64,000 bases of DNA from Massilia sp. W12 (GTDB lineage Bacteria; Pseudomonadota; Gammaproteobacteria; Burkholderiales; Burkholderiaceae_D): contig NZ_CP147776.1 in the NCBI RefSeq assembly GCF_037300705.1, positions 2,976,001 to 3,040,000 on the forward strand. The letters run 5' to 3'. Numbering within the stretch: the first letter of the stretch is position 1; each line of letters opens with the position of its first letter. Position numbers and translations under genes: made by a program. The notes below the pieces were generated by a model. The model ran no database searches. It was given only the letters and a program-made list of their open reading frames with translations, and had not been told where the DNA came from. This document shows, in pieces, positions 44,747 through 54,958 of the stretch.

Positions 44747-46557
44747 TGGAATGGCATGAGGATGCGGTTTGGCCTGAACTCGGGATTGCCGCCACGTCAG
44801 ACGAAAAAGCCATCAAGCGGGCGTATGCCAAACGCTTGAAACAAACCCGCCCGGAAGACGATGCGCAGGGCTTTCAAAACTTGCGCGACGCCTATGAACG
44901 CGCATTGCGGATTGCCGCCTGGGCGCGCAGTCTGGAGGACGAAAGCCCGGCGCAGGCAGACAATCGCGAGCCGCTGCTGACGCAGCAGCCGGAAGCCGCC
45001 GCCAGCGCACCTGAAACCGCCGCGCCAAATCAGGAAATTCTGCTCCCCTCGGCAGCGCAAAGCGCGCCGCCGCCCACCCTGGAATTGGATGAAGACGTAT
45101 TGCAGGCCGCGCGCTTGCAGCTCAGTCCGATTGAAATGGCGCAAAAGCTGTGGCAGGAATTCGTCGTGCAGCATGATATTTTGCAGCCGCAAGCCTTGGC
45201 GCGCATGATGCAGCATGAGGAATTGCTCAATCTGGAAGTGCGCGACGCATTTGAATTCATCTGCGCCCAATATTGCTCAGCGCGCGAAGCTGACGCCGCG
45301 ATGCGCAAAACCATTGTCGAATATTTTGACTGGCCGCACGATAATCTGCATTTGCGCCGCATGAACCCGGAAATCGCCCATCTTGCGCTGGAATGGTATT
45401 ACGCCGACCGTGGCATGGCCGAATTGCAGGCCGCACGCAGCGGACATGCGCAACTCAATTTACTGATGGCCGATAAAGTCGATAAAAAAGACTTGAAACG
45501 CCTGTTTTCACGCAAATTCACCGAGGCCATGCGCGAGGCGATTCAAACCCTGGATTGGCGCTTCGCCGAAACCCAGCGCCTGCATTTGCATGAGCCGGTG
45601 CTGCAAACCTGGCGCGAACATGCTTTCGCCAAGCGTTATTTCTCCAACACCCTGGGCTGGTCTTGCCTGGCCGGCTTTTTGCTGTTTTTCTTCATGCTCG
45701 ACCCGCTGTTGCAACTGGTCGATTGGCTGGGCTGGCAGGCGCACCAAGGTGTGGCCGTTTTTCTGCATTTGCTGCTGTCACAGGCGCTGTGCATAGGCGG
45801 CGCAGCCTGGCTGACGATACGCCCGCCGGCCTGGCTGCAACGCCAAAGCGAGCGCATCGCCAATTTGACTGAAGTGCCGCGCAAAGTCTGGCGCTTTGAT
45901 GCGCGCTGGCAAACCGCCTGGCTGCCCCTGCTGCTGTTCACCCCGCTGCTGCACCTGCTGCCATTCAATACCGTGGCCAGCCAGGAAACCTATCTGCTGC
46001 TGGCCGGGATATGGCTGCTGGCCACGATTTTTTTCAACAGCGCATTTTTCTCCTGGCAAGCCTGGTTGCTGTGCTTAGCCTTGACGATTCCTTTTATCGG
46101 CCTGTTTCACGCCATGAACCGCGCTGGCATATCGTCCTGGGGGATTTTTATGCTCAGCATCAGCTACAGCGCGCTGATGCTGCGCGGCGGGGTCAGCTTT
46201 TTGCAAATGCTGGAATGGCCGCAACAAACCATTTTACGCTGCCGGATTATCTGGCTTACCCTGTTTGCCTGCGCAAGCCTGGGCTTGCTCAGCGATGTTT
46301 TTGAGGCCCACGGCGTTTTATTATGGCCGCTGGCGGCCTGCGGTCTGATGTTATGCCGCTTGCAAATGACGAACAAAGCCGCCGGCTTTGCGCTGGTGCT
46401 GATGCTGGTGTGCGCCCGTCTGTACGCCGATTTGCTGAAGGATTTTCAGCCCTTCATGAGCAAGGATGGCAGGGCCATCATGACTGCTTGTTTTTTGTTC
46501 GCCTGCCAATTGCTGGTGAATCTCTTCACCGCCCCCGATTCCAACGATAATCAGTAA
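44746..46557 (+). CDS. Membrane J-domain co-chaperone paired with HscC
   Basis: 603 residues from the ATG at 44746 (overlapping the hscC stop); a GTG one codon earlier is in frame. The N-terminus (~8-60) is a J-like domain: [46 protein letters not shown] in pattern, with RPEDD where canonical J proteins have HPD. A low-complexity linker (~65-115) and a helical region follow. From ~300 to the end about nine hydrophobic segments are predicted, so the J domain is tethered to the inner membrane. This fits DjlB/DjlC-like partners of HscC. Confidence 0.82.
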   Translation: MEWHEDAVWPELGIAATSDEKAIKRAYAKRLKQTRPEDDAQGFQNLRDAYERALRIAAWARSLEDESPAQADNREPLLTQQPEAAASAPETAAPNQEILLPSAAQSAPPPTLELDEDVLQAARLQLSPIEMAQKLWQEFVVQHDILQPQALARMMQHEELLNLEVRDAFEFICAQYCSAREADAAMRKTIVEYFDWPHDNLHLRRMNPEIAHLALEWYYADRGMAELQAARSGHAQLNLLMADKVDKKDLKRLFSRKFTEAMREAIQTLDWRFAETQRLHLHEPVLQTWREHAFAKRYFSNTLGWSCLAGFLLFFFMLDPLLQLVDWLGWQAHQGVAVFLHLLLSQALCIGGAAWLTIRPPAWLQRQSERIANLTEVPRKVWRFDARWQTAWLPLLLFTPLLHLLPFNTVASQETYLLLAGIWLLATIFFNSAFFSWQAWLLCLALTIPFIGLFHAMNRAGISSWGIFMLSISYSALMLRGGVSFLQMLEWPQQTILRCRIIWLTLFACASLGLLSDVFEAHGVLLWPLAACGLMLCRLQMTNKAAGFALVLMLVCARLYADLLKDFQPFMSKDGRAIMTACFLFACQLLVNLFTAPDSNDNQ

Positions 46558-46562
46558 AACAC

Positions 46563-48884
46563 ATGTCCCAACAAGCCAATTTGTTCGATGTACTGGAAGA
46601 ACCGGCTGCGCCGGATGAAACCTTAACCCTGGCCAGCTTTGCCGAACGCGCCTATCTCGATTACGCGATTTCGGTGGTCAAAGGACGCGCCCTGCCCGCT
46701 GTGTGCGACGGGCAAAAACCGGTGCAGCGGCGCATTTTGTACGCCATGCACGAACTCGGTTTGCAAGCCAGCGCCAAACCGCGCAAATCGGCTGCGGTGG
46801 TTGGCGATGTGCTGGGCAAGCTGCATCCGCATGGCGACCAGTCGGTATATGACGCCTTAGTGCGCATGGCGCAGGATTTCAGCTTGCGCTATCCCCTGAT
46901 CGACGGCCAGGGCAATTTCGGTTCGCGCGATGGCGACGGCGCGGCGGCGATGCGCTACACCGAAGCACGCCTGACCAAAATTTCCAGTCTGCTGTTAGAT
47001 GAGATTGACGAAGACACAGTCAATTTCATCCCGAATTACGATGGCTCATCAAAAGAGCCGGAATATCTGCCGGCGCGCCTGCCTATGCTGCTCTTGAATG
47101 GCGCCTCGGGCATTGCAGTCGGCATGGCCACAGAAATCCCTTCGCATAATCTGAGCGAAGTGGCGCAGGCGGCAGTGGCCTTGATCCGCAATGAAGCGAT
47201 GAGCCATGCCGAGCTGATGCAAATCATACCGGGGCCGGATTTCCCGGGCGGCGGTCAGATCATCACGCCGGCCAGCCAGATCAGCGATATTTATGAAGCC
47301 GGGCGCGGCAGTTTAAAAGTGCGCGCGCGCTGGAAAATTGAAGAAATGGCGCGCGGCCAGTGGCAGGCGGTGGTGTATGAATTGCCGCCGGGCGTCTCAG
47401 CGGCCAGGGTGGCGGAAGAAATCGAGGAAATCACCAACCCCAAGATCAAGCTGGGCAAAAAAGCGCTCACGCCGGAGCAAATCAATCTCAAGCAAAGCAT
47501 GCTGGCGCTGTTGGATGGCATCCGCGATGAATCCGGGCGCAATGCGCCGGTGCGCCTGGTGTTAGAGCCGAAATCGAAAAATGTCGATCAGCAGGAATTC
47601 ATGCAAACCATGCTGGCTCACACCTCGCTGGAAACCAGCGCCTCGATCAATCTGGTGATGATAGGCAATGATGAGCGCCCGCAGCAAAAAGGCTTGCTGG
47701 CGATTTTGCGCGAATGGATCGCCTTCCGCTTCCAGACCGTGACGCGGCGCAGCCAGTACCGCTTGAAAAAAGTCAGCGACCGGATTCATATTCTGGAAGG
47801 TCGGCAACAGGTTTTGCTGAATATTGATGAAGTCATCCGCATCATCCGCAACGCCGATGATCCGAAGGCCGATTTGATGCGCGCCTTCTCGCTCAGCGCA
47901 GTGCAGGCCGAAGATATTCTGGAAATCCGCCTGCGCCAGTTGGCCAAGCTGGAAGCGATCAAAATCGAACAGGAATTGGCCGAATTGCGCGGCCAACAGC
48001 AGGATTTGCAAGAGATTTTGGACAATCCGGCCAGCTTGAAAAAGCTCCTGATCAAAGAAATCGAGCAAGACAAAAAACAGTTTGGCGATGCGCGCCGCAG
48101 CCTGATCGAAGAAGCGCAACGCGCGGTGGCGGAAACCAAGGTTGTCGATGAACCGGTGACGGTGGTGATTTCACAAAAAGGCTGGGTGCGCGCGCGCAAT
48201 GGCGTTGGCCACGACCCGTCCCAATTCACATTCAAAGCCGGCGACGGCCTGTACGGCGCATTCGCCTGCCGCACCGTGGACACGCTGCTGGCGTTTGGCA
48301 GCAATGGCAAGGTGTACAGCGTGCCGGTTTCGCTTTTGCCGGGCGCGCGCGGCGATGGCGTGCCTGTCACCAGCTTGATTGAATTGGCCCCCGGCAGCCG
48401 CATCCTGCATTATTTCGCCGGCCAGGGCGAGACCCGTTTGCTGCTGGCCGCCAGCAATGGCTATGGCTTCATCTGCCGCGCGCAAGACATGCAAAGCCGG
48501 CAAAAAGCCGGCAAATCCTTCATCACGCTCGATGAAGGCGACGCCATGTTGCCGCCGCAGGTGGTGCAGGAACAAGACAGCCAGCTGGCCTGTCTCTCGG
48601 AACAGGGACGGATTTTGCTGTTCCCGCTGGCGGATGTGAAAACGCTCTCCGGCGGCGGACGCGGCACGATGTTGCAGAGTCTGCAGGAAAAAGAAAGCCT
48701 GCTGGCCGCCCTGCCGACAGGCACACGCGGCGTCAAAGCCGCCGGCACAGCGCGCGGCGGCAAACCGCAAGAAGCCCTGCTGGCCAATTCCGCCTTAACC
48801 CCGCACCAGGGCAAACGCGGCGGCAAGGGACGGGCATTGGAAGGCACCACGCTCAAGCCGGATCGCTTGATTGCAGAGTATTGA
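46563..48884 (+). CDS. parC: DNA topoisomerase IV subunit A
   Basis: 773 residues; starts 5 nt after the J-protein gene. The catalytic tyrosine is Tyr132 in [10 protein letters not shown]. The quinolone-determining segment reads [13 protein letters not shown], with Gln93 at the position of E. coli Ser80 and Asp97 at Glu84. The coiled-coil gate follows, and the C-terminal region (~500-735) holds degenerate beta-pinwheel blades. The C-terminus ends with a basic stretch ([22 protein letters not shown]). With ParE it unlinks daughter chromosomes. Confidence 0.95.
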   Translation: MSQQANLFDVLEEPAAPDETLTLASFAERAYLDYAISVVKGRALPAVCDGQKPVQRRILYAMHELGLQASAKPRKSAAVVGDVLGKLHPHGDQSVYDALVRMAQDFSLRYPLIDGQGNFGSRDGDGAAAMRYTEARLTKISSLLLDEIDEDTVNFIPNYDGSSKEPEYLPARLPMLLLNGASGIAVGMATEIPSHNLSEVAQAAVALIRNEAMSHAELMQIIPGPDFPGGGQIITPASQISDIYEAGRGSLKVRARWKIEEMARGQWQAVVYELPPGVSAARVAEEIEEITNPKIKLGKKALTPEQINLKQSMLALLDGIRDESGRNAPVRLVLEPKSKNVDQQEFMQTMLAHTSLETSASINLVMIGNDERPQQKGLLAILREWIAFRFQTVTRRSQYRLKKVSDRIHILEGRQQVLLNIDEVIRIIRNADDPKADLMRAFSLSAVQAEDILEIRLRQLAKLEAIKIEQELAELRGQQQDLQEILDNPASLKKLLIKEIEQDKKQFGDARRSLIEEAQRAVAETKVVDEPVTVVISQKGWVRARNGVGHDPSQFTFKAGDGLYGAFACRTVDTLLAFGSNGKVYSVPVSLLPGARGDGVPVTSLIELAPGSRILHYFAGQGETRLLLAASNGYGFICRAQDMQSRQKAGKSFITLDEGDAMLPPQVVQEQDSQLACLSEQGRILLFPLADVKTLSGGGRGTMLQSLQEKESLLAALPTGTRGVKAAGTARGGKPQEALLANSALTPHQGKRGGKGRALEGTTLKPDRLIAEY

Positions 48885-48979
48885 AGCCGGCGGCAGAACG
48901 CGCGGCATGGCGGCATGGCTGCGTCACCGCGCGGGTTGCGGCATTGTTTGTTGCCCGGAATGCGCCGCAAAATCACGGC

Positions 48980-49008
48980 CCGGCAAGCGCAACGCCTGCG
49001 CTTGCCGG
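48980..49008. terminator. Strong hairpin between convergent parC and DUF6624-like gene
   Basis: Arms CCGGCAAGCGC and GCGCTTGCCGG form an 11-bp perfect stem with a 7-base loop, midway between two convergent stops. The sequence after it on the plus strand is only modestly T-rich (GTTTAATTT after a few bases), so efficiency is uncertain. Confidence 0.5.
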
Positions 49009-49056
49009 AACAGGCGTTTAATTTATCTGGCTTTGTGCGTGTTGAGCATGGCTTGA

Positions 49057-50073
49057 TCAATTCGGCTTACGGCCATGCGCCAGGGAATCGAGTTGAAAAA
49101 GGGCTTGCGCCGGTTCAATCGGTTTTATCGTCATACGCCAGAATTTATCAGCTTTGAATTGCAGGGCGCCGGGCGCTGGTTGGATGCCACAAGCATTCGC
49201 AATCTGCAACAGCCATGCGCCATCTTTAGCTTCTTCGGCCTGAATCCGGCTCATGCAAGCGTCTTCAGAGCTGCCCTCAAGTTCCGGCAAATTTTTATTG
49301 CGCATCATTGCTTGAATTTCCCGCACATCTCTTTGCAGATACACAAACATGGCTTGACTCTGGCCATGCGGGCCGGTTTCCAGTGGCATGCCGTATTTTT
49401 CAAAATGCAACCAGAACAGAACCAGCAAAGGATCAACTGCAAACAGTTTTTGCAATGTTGCGGCATCGGCTTTGGTATGCAGCATGCGCACAGGAGCCCG
49501 CCCGGTATTTTCTGCAGGCTTGGGAGCCGGCAAAGCCGCATTCAGTTTGGCGACTTTTTCACGCATTTCCGCCAGGCTTGCCACCTTGAATGCCCGCCTT
49601 TGCTCATCGCTAATGCTTTCATCGACTGGCGCCAATTCCCACTTAGCTTGTTCACCTTTTTGAACATAATTGGTGGCATACCACTGCGGGCGGCCTTGCA
49701 CCAGCATAAGTCTGTCCCAAGTAGCGGCGTACAACGCAAGTAAATCTGGATCATCGGGCTTGAGTGTCAATCCTTGTTTGCAAAGCGCCAAGGCTGTCCG
49801 AAAATTTCCGGCCCCGCCACCATGCTGAAATATGGTTGCAGCATGAAAGTAGTCGCGCGCAGTTTGCAAGACCCCGGATTGGCGCCACTTTTCCACTTGA
49901 ATTAAGCGGGCGCGGTCACGCTTATGCAAGGCAGGCCAATCGATCTGCTGCGCACTGCGTTCAGCTTGATCATGTGAATACAGTGATGCCAAACCTGGAT
50001 GCACATCTTTGGCGTGACAAACCACAGAAAAACACATGCCTGCCAACAAAATGGGAGCAATTTCTATTTTCAT
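49057..50073 (-). CDS. Exported DUF6624-like protein of unknown function
   Basis: 338 residues with a signal peptide (MKIEIAPILLAGMCFSVVCHA, cleavage after CHA). The core segment ~55-125 (VLQTARDYFHAATIFQHGGG followed by LALCKQGLTLKPDDPDLLALYAATWDRLML and a PQWYATNY stretch) matches what I recall of DUF6624. Residues ~180-338 are helical and have two cysteines (~290, ~306) that could pair in the periplasm. Convergent with parC; upstream is a REP-like repeat. Function unknown. Confidence 0.65.
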   Translation of the reverse strand: MKIEIAPILLAGMCFSVVCHAKDVHPGLASLYSHDQAERSAQQIDWPALHKRDRARLIQVEKWRQSGVLQTARDYFHAATIFQHGGGAGNFRTALALCKQGLTLKPDDPDLLALYAATWDRLMLVQGRPQWYATNYVQKGEQAKWELAPVDESISDEQRRAFKVASLAEMREKVAKLNAALPAPKPAENTGRAPVRMLHTKADAATLQKLFAVDPLLVLFWLHFEKYGMPLETGPHGQSQAMFVYLQRDVREIQAMMRNKNLPELEGSSEDACMSRIQAEEAKDGAWLLQIANACGIQPAPGALQFKADKFWRMTIKPIEPAQALFQLDSLAHGRKPN

Positions 50074-50164
50074 ACTGGCGACTCTTCAAAAAGTCTGTTT
50101 TGCTGACTTTTCAGCCTAATTCAGGCCAAACAACGCTGAAGCTTGCCGAAGCACCGCTTTTTTG

Positions 50165-50222
50165 CCGTTCGTGCTGAGCTTGTCGAAGCACGGCTTGATC
50201 GTCCCCCAGCCCAGCCGAACGG
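50165..50222. repeat. REP-like palindromic extragenic repeat
   Basis: GTGCTGAGCTTGTCGAAGCAC (arms GTGCT... with GTCGAAGCAC) is flanked by CCGTTCG at 50165-50171 and CCGAACGG at 50215-50222, forming nested inverted repeats. It is a longer relative of the motif at 21498-21516, and sits between two minus-strand genes. Confidence 0.7.
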
Positions 50223-50234
50223 CGCGTCAAAAAC

Positions 50235-51398
50235 TCATGCCTTCTTGCGCAAAGTATTGACCTGAATATGCGGCCAGCGCGTGGTCTGGCCGTTTGAGCC
50301 GAACATGAATTCAAAGAAAATGATCTGCTCATATTGCAGCTGTAAAATTTCCTGGCCGTCTTCGACCACGGTTTCCAGCCACATATTCAGCGTCATCTCA
50401 GTCACATTCGCGAATTTCTGCACGAACGGGGTATTCATCACCCCGCCCTGCGGCCCGCCGTCGTGGCGGCTGCTCAATTGAATCAGGGTGTATTTGCTGA
50501 TGTTCTGATCTTTGATCGCATCGCGCAGGCGCAAGTCGGGACGCACAGAGTACGGGTAGTGCGGATCGGCCACAATGCGCTGGAAATATGTCAGATTGCC
50601 ATCCGGGTCTGTCACCGGCAGCGATTTATCAAAAGCCCAGGCCGGGGCTGGCTGATCCAGATTCAGCGGGCCATCCTGCGGTTTAGGCAGGAAGGACTCG
50701 GCCCCCATACTGGGTGAAATCGCCAGCGGCGAAGCGGCCAGATTCGGCCCGTTGGCAATCTGCAATTGGGGCCAGGAAGCGACAAACGGCAATGTCCAGC
50801 AATCTGTCCCGGTGGGATACGGCGGTTTGCCCGGCACATCTTCGGCAAAGCTGCCGGTCAGCATGATGGATGTGCCATGCGGAATCGTACCGCTGCGCGC
50901 GATGGCATATGGCGGGACAAAATTCGGCCCATTTGCACCCGCGCCGATGGCGATACCGGGATAGCCATTGTCCTCCAGCACCGACTCCTCATCCGCCGGA
51001 TGGTTGTACATTTGATTGAGCCACAAATACATGCCGGCTTCTTCATGAATTCCGACGCCATCGCTGACGCGCTGAATGCTTTGGCGGTATTCCAGCGCGC
51101 CGATGAATTGCTCATTCGTACCACCGCGATTGCGCACCCCGCCCGCTACCGGCGTAAAGGTCAGCTCTTCGGTGTAGTCATCGCACAAAAAATGAAAGAT
51201 GCCAAAAATGGTTTCGGAATTCGTACCGGGCGATGGCATGCAGGTGGTGTGCATACCCCAGCCAGTATTCTTTTTCTCAGGATTGACATTGACCCAAGTG
51301 CCAATGAGCTGCTGCAAAATGCCGTAATTGGCCGGTTCAGACAGAACCGCATCGGTATAGGCAGGATAAGGTGGTGTGGGGAAAGTCGGAATTGACAT
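50235..51398 (-). CDS. Putative heme-binding beta-barrel (nitrobindin-like) protein
   Basis: 387 residues from the ATG at 51398 (AGAGGTC upstream); the frame continues to 51593 but that part is not protein-like. No signal peptide. An early segment (LQQLIGTWVNVNPEKKNTGWGMHTTC) resembles the GxW motif opening of heme-binding beta-barrel/THAP4-like domains; a later pair (YRQSIQRVSDGVGIHEEAGMYLWL and GTIPHGTSIMLTG) fits further barrel strands. The C-terminal third is also beta-rich (LIQLSSRHDGG, TEMTLNMWLETVVED). Family assignment is from memory of motif order and is tentative; ligand and role are not established. Confidence 0.5.
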   Translation of the reverse strand: MSIPTFPTPPYPAYTDAVLSEPANYGILQQLIGTWVNVNPEKKNTGWGMHTTCMPSPGTNSETIFGIFHFLCDDYTEELTFTPVAGGVRNRGGTNEQFIGALEYRQSIQRVSDGVGIHEEAGMYLWLNQMYNHPADEESVLEDNGYPGIAIGAGANGPNFVPPYAIARSGTIPHGTSIMLTGSFAEDVPGKPPYPTGTDCWTLPFVASWPQLQIANGPNLAASPLAISPSMGAESFLPKPQDGPLNLDQPAPAWAFDKSLPVTDPDGNLTYFQRIVADPHYPYSVRPDLRLRDAIKDQNISKYTLIQLSSRHDGGPQGGVMNTPFVQKFANVTEMTLNMWLETVVEDGQEILQLQYEQIIFFEFMFGSNGQTTRWPHIQVNTLRKKA

Positions 51399-51875
51399 GC
51401 TTGACCTCTTTTTGCAAAAGAACATCATGAATGGCGTGCAATATCCGTTTTGGCCTGACCACAAGCTGCGCCGGCTTGTTTCACAAAACGGGACGGACGT
51501 GATAATGCAGCCAGAGAGATCAGTGATTGCGACTGCAAAATCAGCATAGCGATACGCGTCTGCAGATTTTCCGCTCCGATCCGCTGAGTCCACCTGGCTG
51601 CCTGGCGTCAGAAGGCCACCAGTATGCGCTGTTTGTCCCGGCTTGCGTCACGCCATGCCGCAAATTTGTTTTTTCCAGACGCAATCTTGCAGCCAGGAAA
51701 ATAGCCTTGACCAAGACGCTGAAATGGCCATTCTTGAAAAACTCAACCATAGATACAATGACAACAAAATTATAGAAATCATGCATAATGCATATGTCAG
51801 ATAAAATGAATGACATCCCAACACATCAAACAGCCAAACAGGCGCAGTGCACCGCGTCACACACAAAGGTTCAAT
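51399..51875. other. Gene-free upstream region of divergent genes
   Basis: About 480 bp between the barrel protein (minus) and the PEP-CTERM gene (plus). The last ~150 bp are AT-rich, with repeated ATGCATAATGCAT near 51781-51793 and several TATAAT-like stretches, probably the PEP-CTERM promoter. No sigma-54 element of the kind seen upstream of some PEP-CTERM genes was found. Confidence 0.5.
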
Positions 51876-52649
51876 ATGAAAATGCGTTTTCTTTGCTTCG
51901 CTTTACTCGCCTGCGTCACGCAAGCACAAGCCGCCACAGTTTTGTATTCCCAGAATTTTGAAGCGCCAACCGGCTATATCCCCTCCACTTATTACCATGA
52001 TCTGTCTTCCGCTCCGGTCAACAGCCTGTATGGCAACCAGCCGGCAGGCTTTACGTTCAATCACACTTATACAGTGGAAACCCTGCACATCAGCGGCGGC
52101 CGTGCGTTTGGCAATGGCTATCAAGACCCGCAGCACAAGGGCGGCAACTATGCCCTGGGTATGCTGGAGAGCGTGCAGGATGACCGGCTCGGCTTGAATT
52201 TCAATGTGGCCGGCCACAAGTTTTTGAATTTCCGTCTGGATGTGTCACGTATCGGCCTGTCCGGCGGCAATGGCCCGTTTGCGAATGATGCGCCGAAATT
52301 CCGCTTCAGCCTGTTTGACAATCCTCTGGGACAGGCCACCATCAATGGCAATGGCGTCCTGCTGTCCAGCCTGACCATGGAAGGCGCGAATTCGGCGCAC
52401 AATGGCGTATTCAATTGGACAAATCTGGTAGCCGCGCTGGACGCCAGCCGCGCCAGCAATGGCAATGTGACGCTGCAAATTGATTTGATCCGTGGCGGCT
52501 ATGCGGCCATGGATAACTTTGTAATCGCCGCCTCGGATAATTCCGGCGAAGTGCCGCAAATTCCCGAAGCCGAAACCTGGGCCATGCTGTTGGCTGGTCT
52601 GGGCGGACTGGGTTTGCTGGCGCGTCGCCGCCAAGCACTGATTGCATAA
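51876..52649 (+). CDS. PEP-CTERM sorting-domain exported protein
   Basis: 257 residues from the ATG at 51876 (AAAGG upstream). Signal peptide MKMRFLCFALLACVTQAQA, then a beta-rich, Gly/Asn-rich body (~20-220) typical of extracellular jelly-roll-like proteins, with no catalytic motif recognised. The C-terminus is a PEP-CTERM sorting signal: IPEAETWAMLLAGLGGLGLL then ARRRQ, i.e. the PEP-like motif, a hydrophobic helix and a basic tail recognised by exosortase (XrtA/EpsH). It is expected to be processed and displayed with exopolysaccharide. A strong terminator follows 11 bases after the stop. Confidence 0.9.
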   Translation: MKMRFLCFALLACVTQAQAATVLYSQNFEAPTGYIPSTYYHDLSSAPVNSLYGNQPAGFTFNHTYTVETLHISGGRAFGNGYQDPQHKGGNYALGMLESVQDDRLGLNFNVAGHKFLNFRLDVSRIGLSGGNGPFANDAPKFRFSLFDNPLGQATINGNGVLLSSLTMEGANSAHNGVFNWTNLVAALDASRASNGNVTLQIDLIRGGYAAMDNFVIAASDNSGEVPQIPEAETWAMLLAGLGGLGLLARRRQALIA

Positions 52650-52660
52650 AGTCACCCGCC

Positions 52661-52688
52661 ACGCGCCAGCTTGCATTGGCGCGTTTTT
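52661..52688 (+). terminator. Intrinsic terminator of the PEP-CTERM gene
   Basis: ACGCGCCA/TGGCGCGT forms an 8-bp GC-rich stem with an 8-base loop, followed at once by TTTT. It insulates the valine operon downstream. Confidence 0.85.
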
Positions 52689-52880
52689 ATCGCCTGCAAA
52701 ACCTTGCCAAAAAACGGGCGCGCATCAGTCGTTCCCGGCGATTTACTTTACACCAATAATCCACACAAGCATGCCAGGCGGGGGGGAATGCCCGCCATCT
52801 GAAAGCCTCGCCATCAGGCAATACAGCTGACTTCCTGTGCCATAAAAAACGGCAAATATGCGCTGAAACGCGTGACATGT

Positions 52881-52898
52881 GACGTTTACGTAAACGTC
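52881..52898. promoter_or_regulatory. 18-bp perfect palindromic operator (GACGTTTACGTAAACGTC)
   Basis: A perfect inverted repeat at the promoter of the riboswitch-valine operon. TTTACG (52885-52890) with TATTCT (52910-52915) would give a 19-bp spaced promoter, the spacing MerR-type regulators use, with the operator over the -35. The sequence resembles, from memory, motifs reported for LiuR, the MerR-family regulator of branched-chain amino acid degradation. The regulator gene is not in the window. Confidence 0.65.
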
Positions 52899-52924
52899 AA
52901 ATCCTGTGTTATTCTGAAAAAGAA

Positions 52925-53095
52925 CAGGTGCGCCGGACAAGTTCTTGTCCGGTGTTAAACGGGAAAGAGGTGCGCTTCGCCTAAGCCTCTGCTGCCTCCG
53001 CAACGGTAAGTGAGTGCGGTGACATCATCCACGCCACTGGCGCTAAGCCGGGAAGGCGATGTCACAAAACTTGCAAGCCCGGATACCGGCCTGTT
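52925..53095 (+). ncRNA. Cobalamin (B12) riboswitch
   Basis: All conserved landmarks occur in order: GGTGTTAAACGGGAA (52951-52965), GCTGCCTCCGCAACGGTA (52991-53008), GCCACTG (53033-53039), GGGAAGGCGATG, and the B12-box AGCCCGGATACCGGCC (53076-53091). A helix before the core pairs CCGGACAAG with CTTGTCCGG (52933-52952). The element is ~300 nt upstream of mmsA with no other gene between them. Binding of adenosyl- or other cobalamin is expected to reduce expression of the downstream gene, the usual direction for this class. Confidence 0.9.
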
Positions 53096-53392
53096 TTACC
53101 AGCCTGCGCGGCTTGCCGTGCGGGAGATTGGCTGGCTGCCGGCATTGCCGGCGTGCGGTCTGTCTGGTTCTGGTCTGGTCAGGTGCGGAAGGCGCCTGAC
53201 GGATGCATACACATCCAAGCGGTCGGACATCACTTTCATGCAGCTGTGCAGCGGCGGTTTTGCCCTGCGCGCCGTATCTGTCACGCCTGGCGTCCTGCAT
53301 GGGGCCGGCTGGCGGATTGCCGCATGCGTTTGATTGTCCGGGACATACAGACAACGCCGCCATAAAACGCGGCTTTCATCCGGGAATTTTTG
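53096..53392 (+). other. Long leader between riboswitch and mmsA
   Basis: About 300 nt with several GC-rich hairpins (for example TCAGG/CCTGA arms at 53179-53199 and CTGCCGGCATTGCCGGC near 53137-53153) but no obvious T-tract terminator. It contains no credible gene; a 107-codon frame at 53010-53333 overlaps the riboswitch and looks non-coding. It may hold the expression platform or the remains of a deleted gene. Confidence 0.5.
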
Positions 53393-54955
53393 ATGAGCAC
53401 CTCACAGCACACGAACGCCGCATTGCCGGCGGACACTTGCATTTTTAACAAAACAGACCAGGGCGCGCCACGCGTGCCGCTCTTGATCGGCGGCGCCTTT
53501 ATCGCCTCGCAGGGACAGGAACTGCACGCCGTGCGCAACCCGGCGACGCAGGAAATCCTGGCCTATACGCCGTTCGCCACGGCAGAGGAAGTCGAGCGCG
53601 CGCTGCAAACGGCCAGCAAGGCTTACCAAACCTGGCGCCATACTTCTTTGCAAGTGCGCAGCGGCATCTTCTGGCGCTATCAGCAATTAATCCGCGACAA
53701 CATGGAACAGCTCGCCGCCCTGCTCTGCCGCGAACAAGGCAAAACCCTGGCCGATGCGCACGGCGATATCCAGCGCGGTCTGGAAGTGGTTGAGCAAGCG
53801 GCAAATATCGGGCACTGGCAGATGGGGGCGATAGCGCAAAATATCGCCGGCGGCGTCGATACCCATACCCATCTGTCGCCGATCGGGGTGTGCGTCGGCA
53901 TCACGCCGTTTAACTTCCCGGCCATGATTCCGCTGTGGATGTTTCCACTGGCGATTGCCTGCGGCAATACCTTTGTGCTCAAGCCTTCTGAACAAGATCC
54001 GCTGGTGACGATGCGCTTGTGTGAACTGGCCATGCAAGCCGGGCTGCCGCCGGGGGTCTTGAATGTGGTGCATGGCGGGGCCGAGGTGGTGCGACAGCTC
54101 TGCAATCATGCGCTGGTGGCGGCGGTGTCTTTTGTCGGCTCCAGTCGGGTGGGACAGATTGTGCACCGCGAAGCGAGCCTGGCCGGAAAACGGGTGCAGT
54201 GCATGATGGGCGCGAAAAACCATGCGGTCTTGCTGCCGGATGCGGTGTGCGAGGCCAGCTTGAATCAAATCGTCGGGGCCGCTTTCGGCGCCGCCGGCCA
54301 GCGTTGCATGGCCTTGTCGGTCTTACTGACTGTCGGCGCGGCGCGCGACTGGTTGCCGCTGTTGGTCGAGAAAGCGCGCCAATTGCGTCTCAACGCCGGG
54401 CATGAAGCGGGAGCCGATCTGGGGCCGTTGATCACGCCGCAGGCGCGCGACCGCGTCTGTCAGCTGATTGCGCGCGGCCAGGCGCAAGGCGCGCGGCTCT
54501 TGCTGGATGGCCGCAGCGCGAGCGCGCCCGGCTACGCGCAAGGCAATTTTGTCGGGCCGACCATTCTGGCGGATGTCAGCTGCGAGATGGCGGTGTACCA
54601 GGAAGAGATTTTCGGCCCGGTTTTGTGCGTGATGCAGCTCGATACCCTGGAGCAGGCCATCGCTATCATCAACGCCAACCCGCATGGCAACGGGGTGGCG
54701 CTGTTTACCCAATCCGGCGCGGCGGCGCGCCAATTCCAGCATGAGGTGGAGGTGGGACAGATCGGCGTGAATGTGCCGATTCCGGTGCCAAGTCCCCTGT
54801 TTTCTTTCACCGGTTCACGCGCCTCCAAGCTGGGCGACCTGGGCCCCTATGGCCCGCAGGCGATTGCGTTTTACACGCAAACCAAAACCATCACCACACG
54901 CTGGCTGCATGCCACCCAAACGGCCCCCGCCAACACCACTATCGGTCTGGGGTGA
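53393..54955 (+). CDS. mmsA: Methylmalonate-semialdehyde dehydrogenase (CoA-acylating)
   Basis: 520 residues from the ATG at 53393 (a TTG precedes it in frame). Aldehyde-dehydrogenase fold with family-specific motifs: [36 protein letters not shown], the nucleophile in [12 protein letters not shown], and EIFGPVLCV. MmsA lacks the usual general-base Glu (here GAKNHAV), consistent with CoA-dependent deacylation. It converts methylmalonate semialdehyde to propionyl-CoA at the end of valine breakdown. First gene of a five-gene operon behind the B12 riboswitch. The N-terminal ~25 residues are an extension. The ribosome-binding site is weak. Confidence 0.94.
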   Translation: MSTSQHTNAALPADTCIFNKTDQGAPRVPLLIGGAFIASQGQELHAVRNPATQEILAYTPFATAEEVERALQTASKAYQTWRHTSLQVRSGIFWRYQQLIRDNMEQLAALLCREQGKTLADAHGDIQRGLEVVEQAANIGHWQMGAIAQNIAGGVDTHTHLSPIGVCVGITPFNFPAMIPLWMFPLAIACGNTFVLKPSEQDPLVTMRLCELAMQAGLPPGVLNVVHGGAEVVRQLCNHALVAAVSFVGSSRVGQIVHREASLAGKRVQCMMGAKNHAVLLPDAVCEASLNQIVGAAFGAAGQRCMALSVLLTVGAARDWLPLLVEKARQLRLNAGHEAGADLGPLITPQARDRVCQLIARGQAQGARLLLDGRSASAPGYAQGNFVGPTILADVSCEMAVYQEEIFGPVLCVMQLDTLEQAIAIINANPHGNGVALFTQSGAAARQFQHEVEVGQIGVNVPIPVPSPLFSFTGSRASKLGDLGPYGPQAIAFYTQTKTITTRWLHATQTAPANTTIGLG

Positions 54956-54958
54956 GCG

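Noticed and set aside
53010-53333. 107-codon frame between riboswitch and mmsA
   Set aside because: It overlaps conserved riboswitch segments and has no recognisable protein features; not a btuB or cobalamin gene remnant that I can support.
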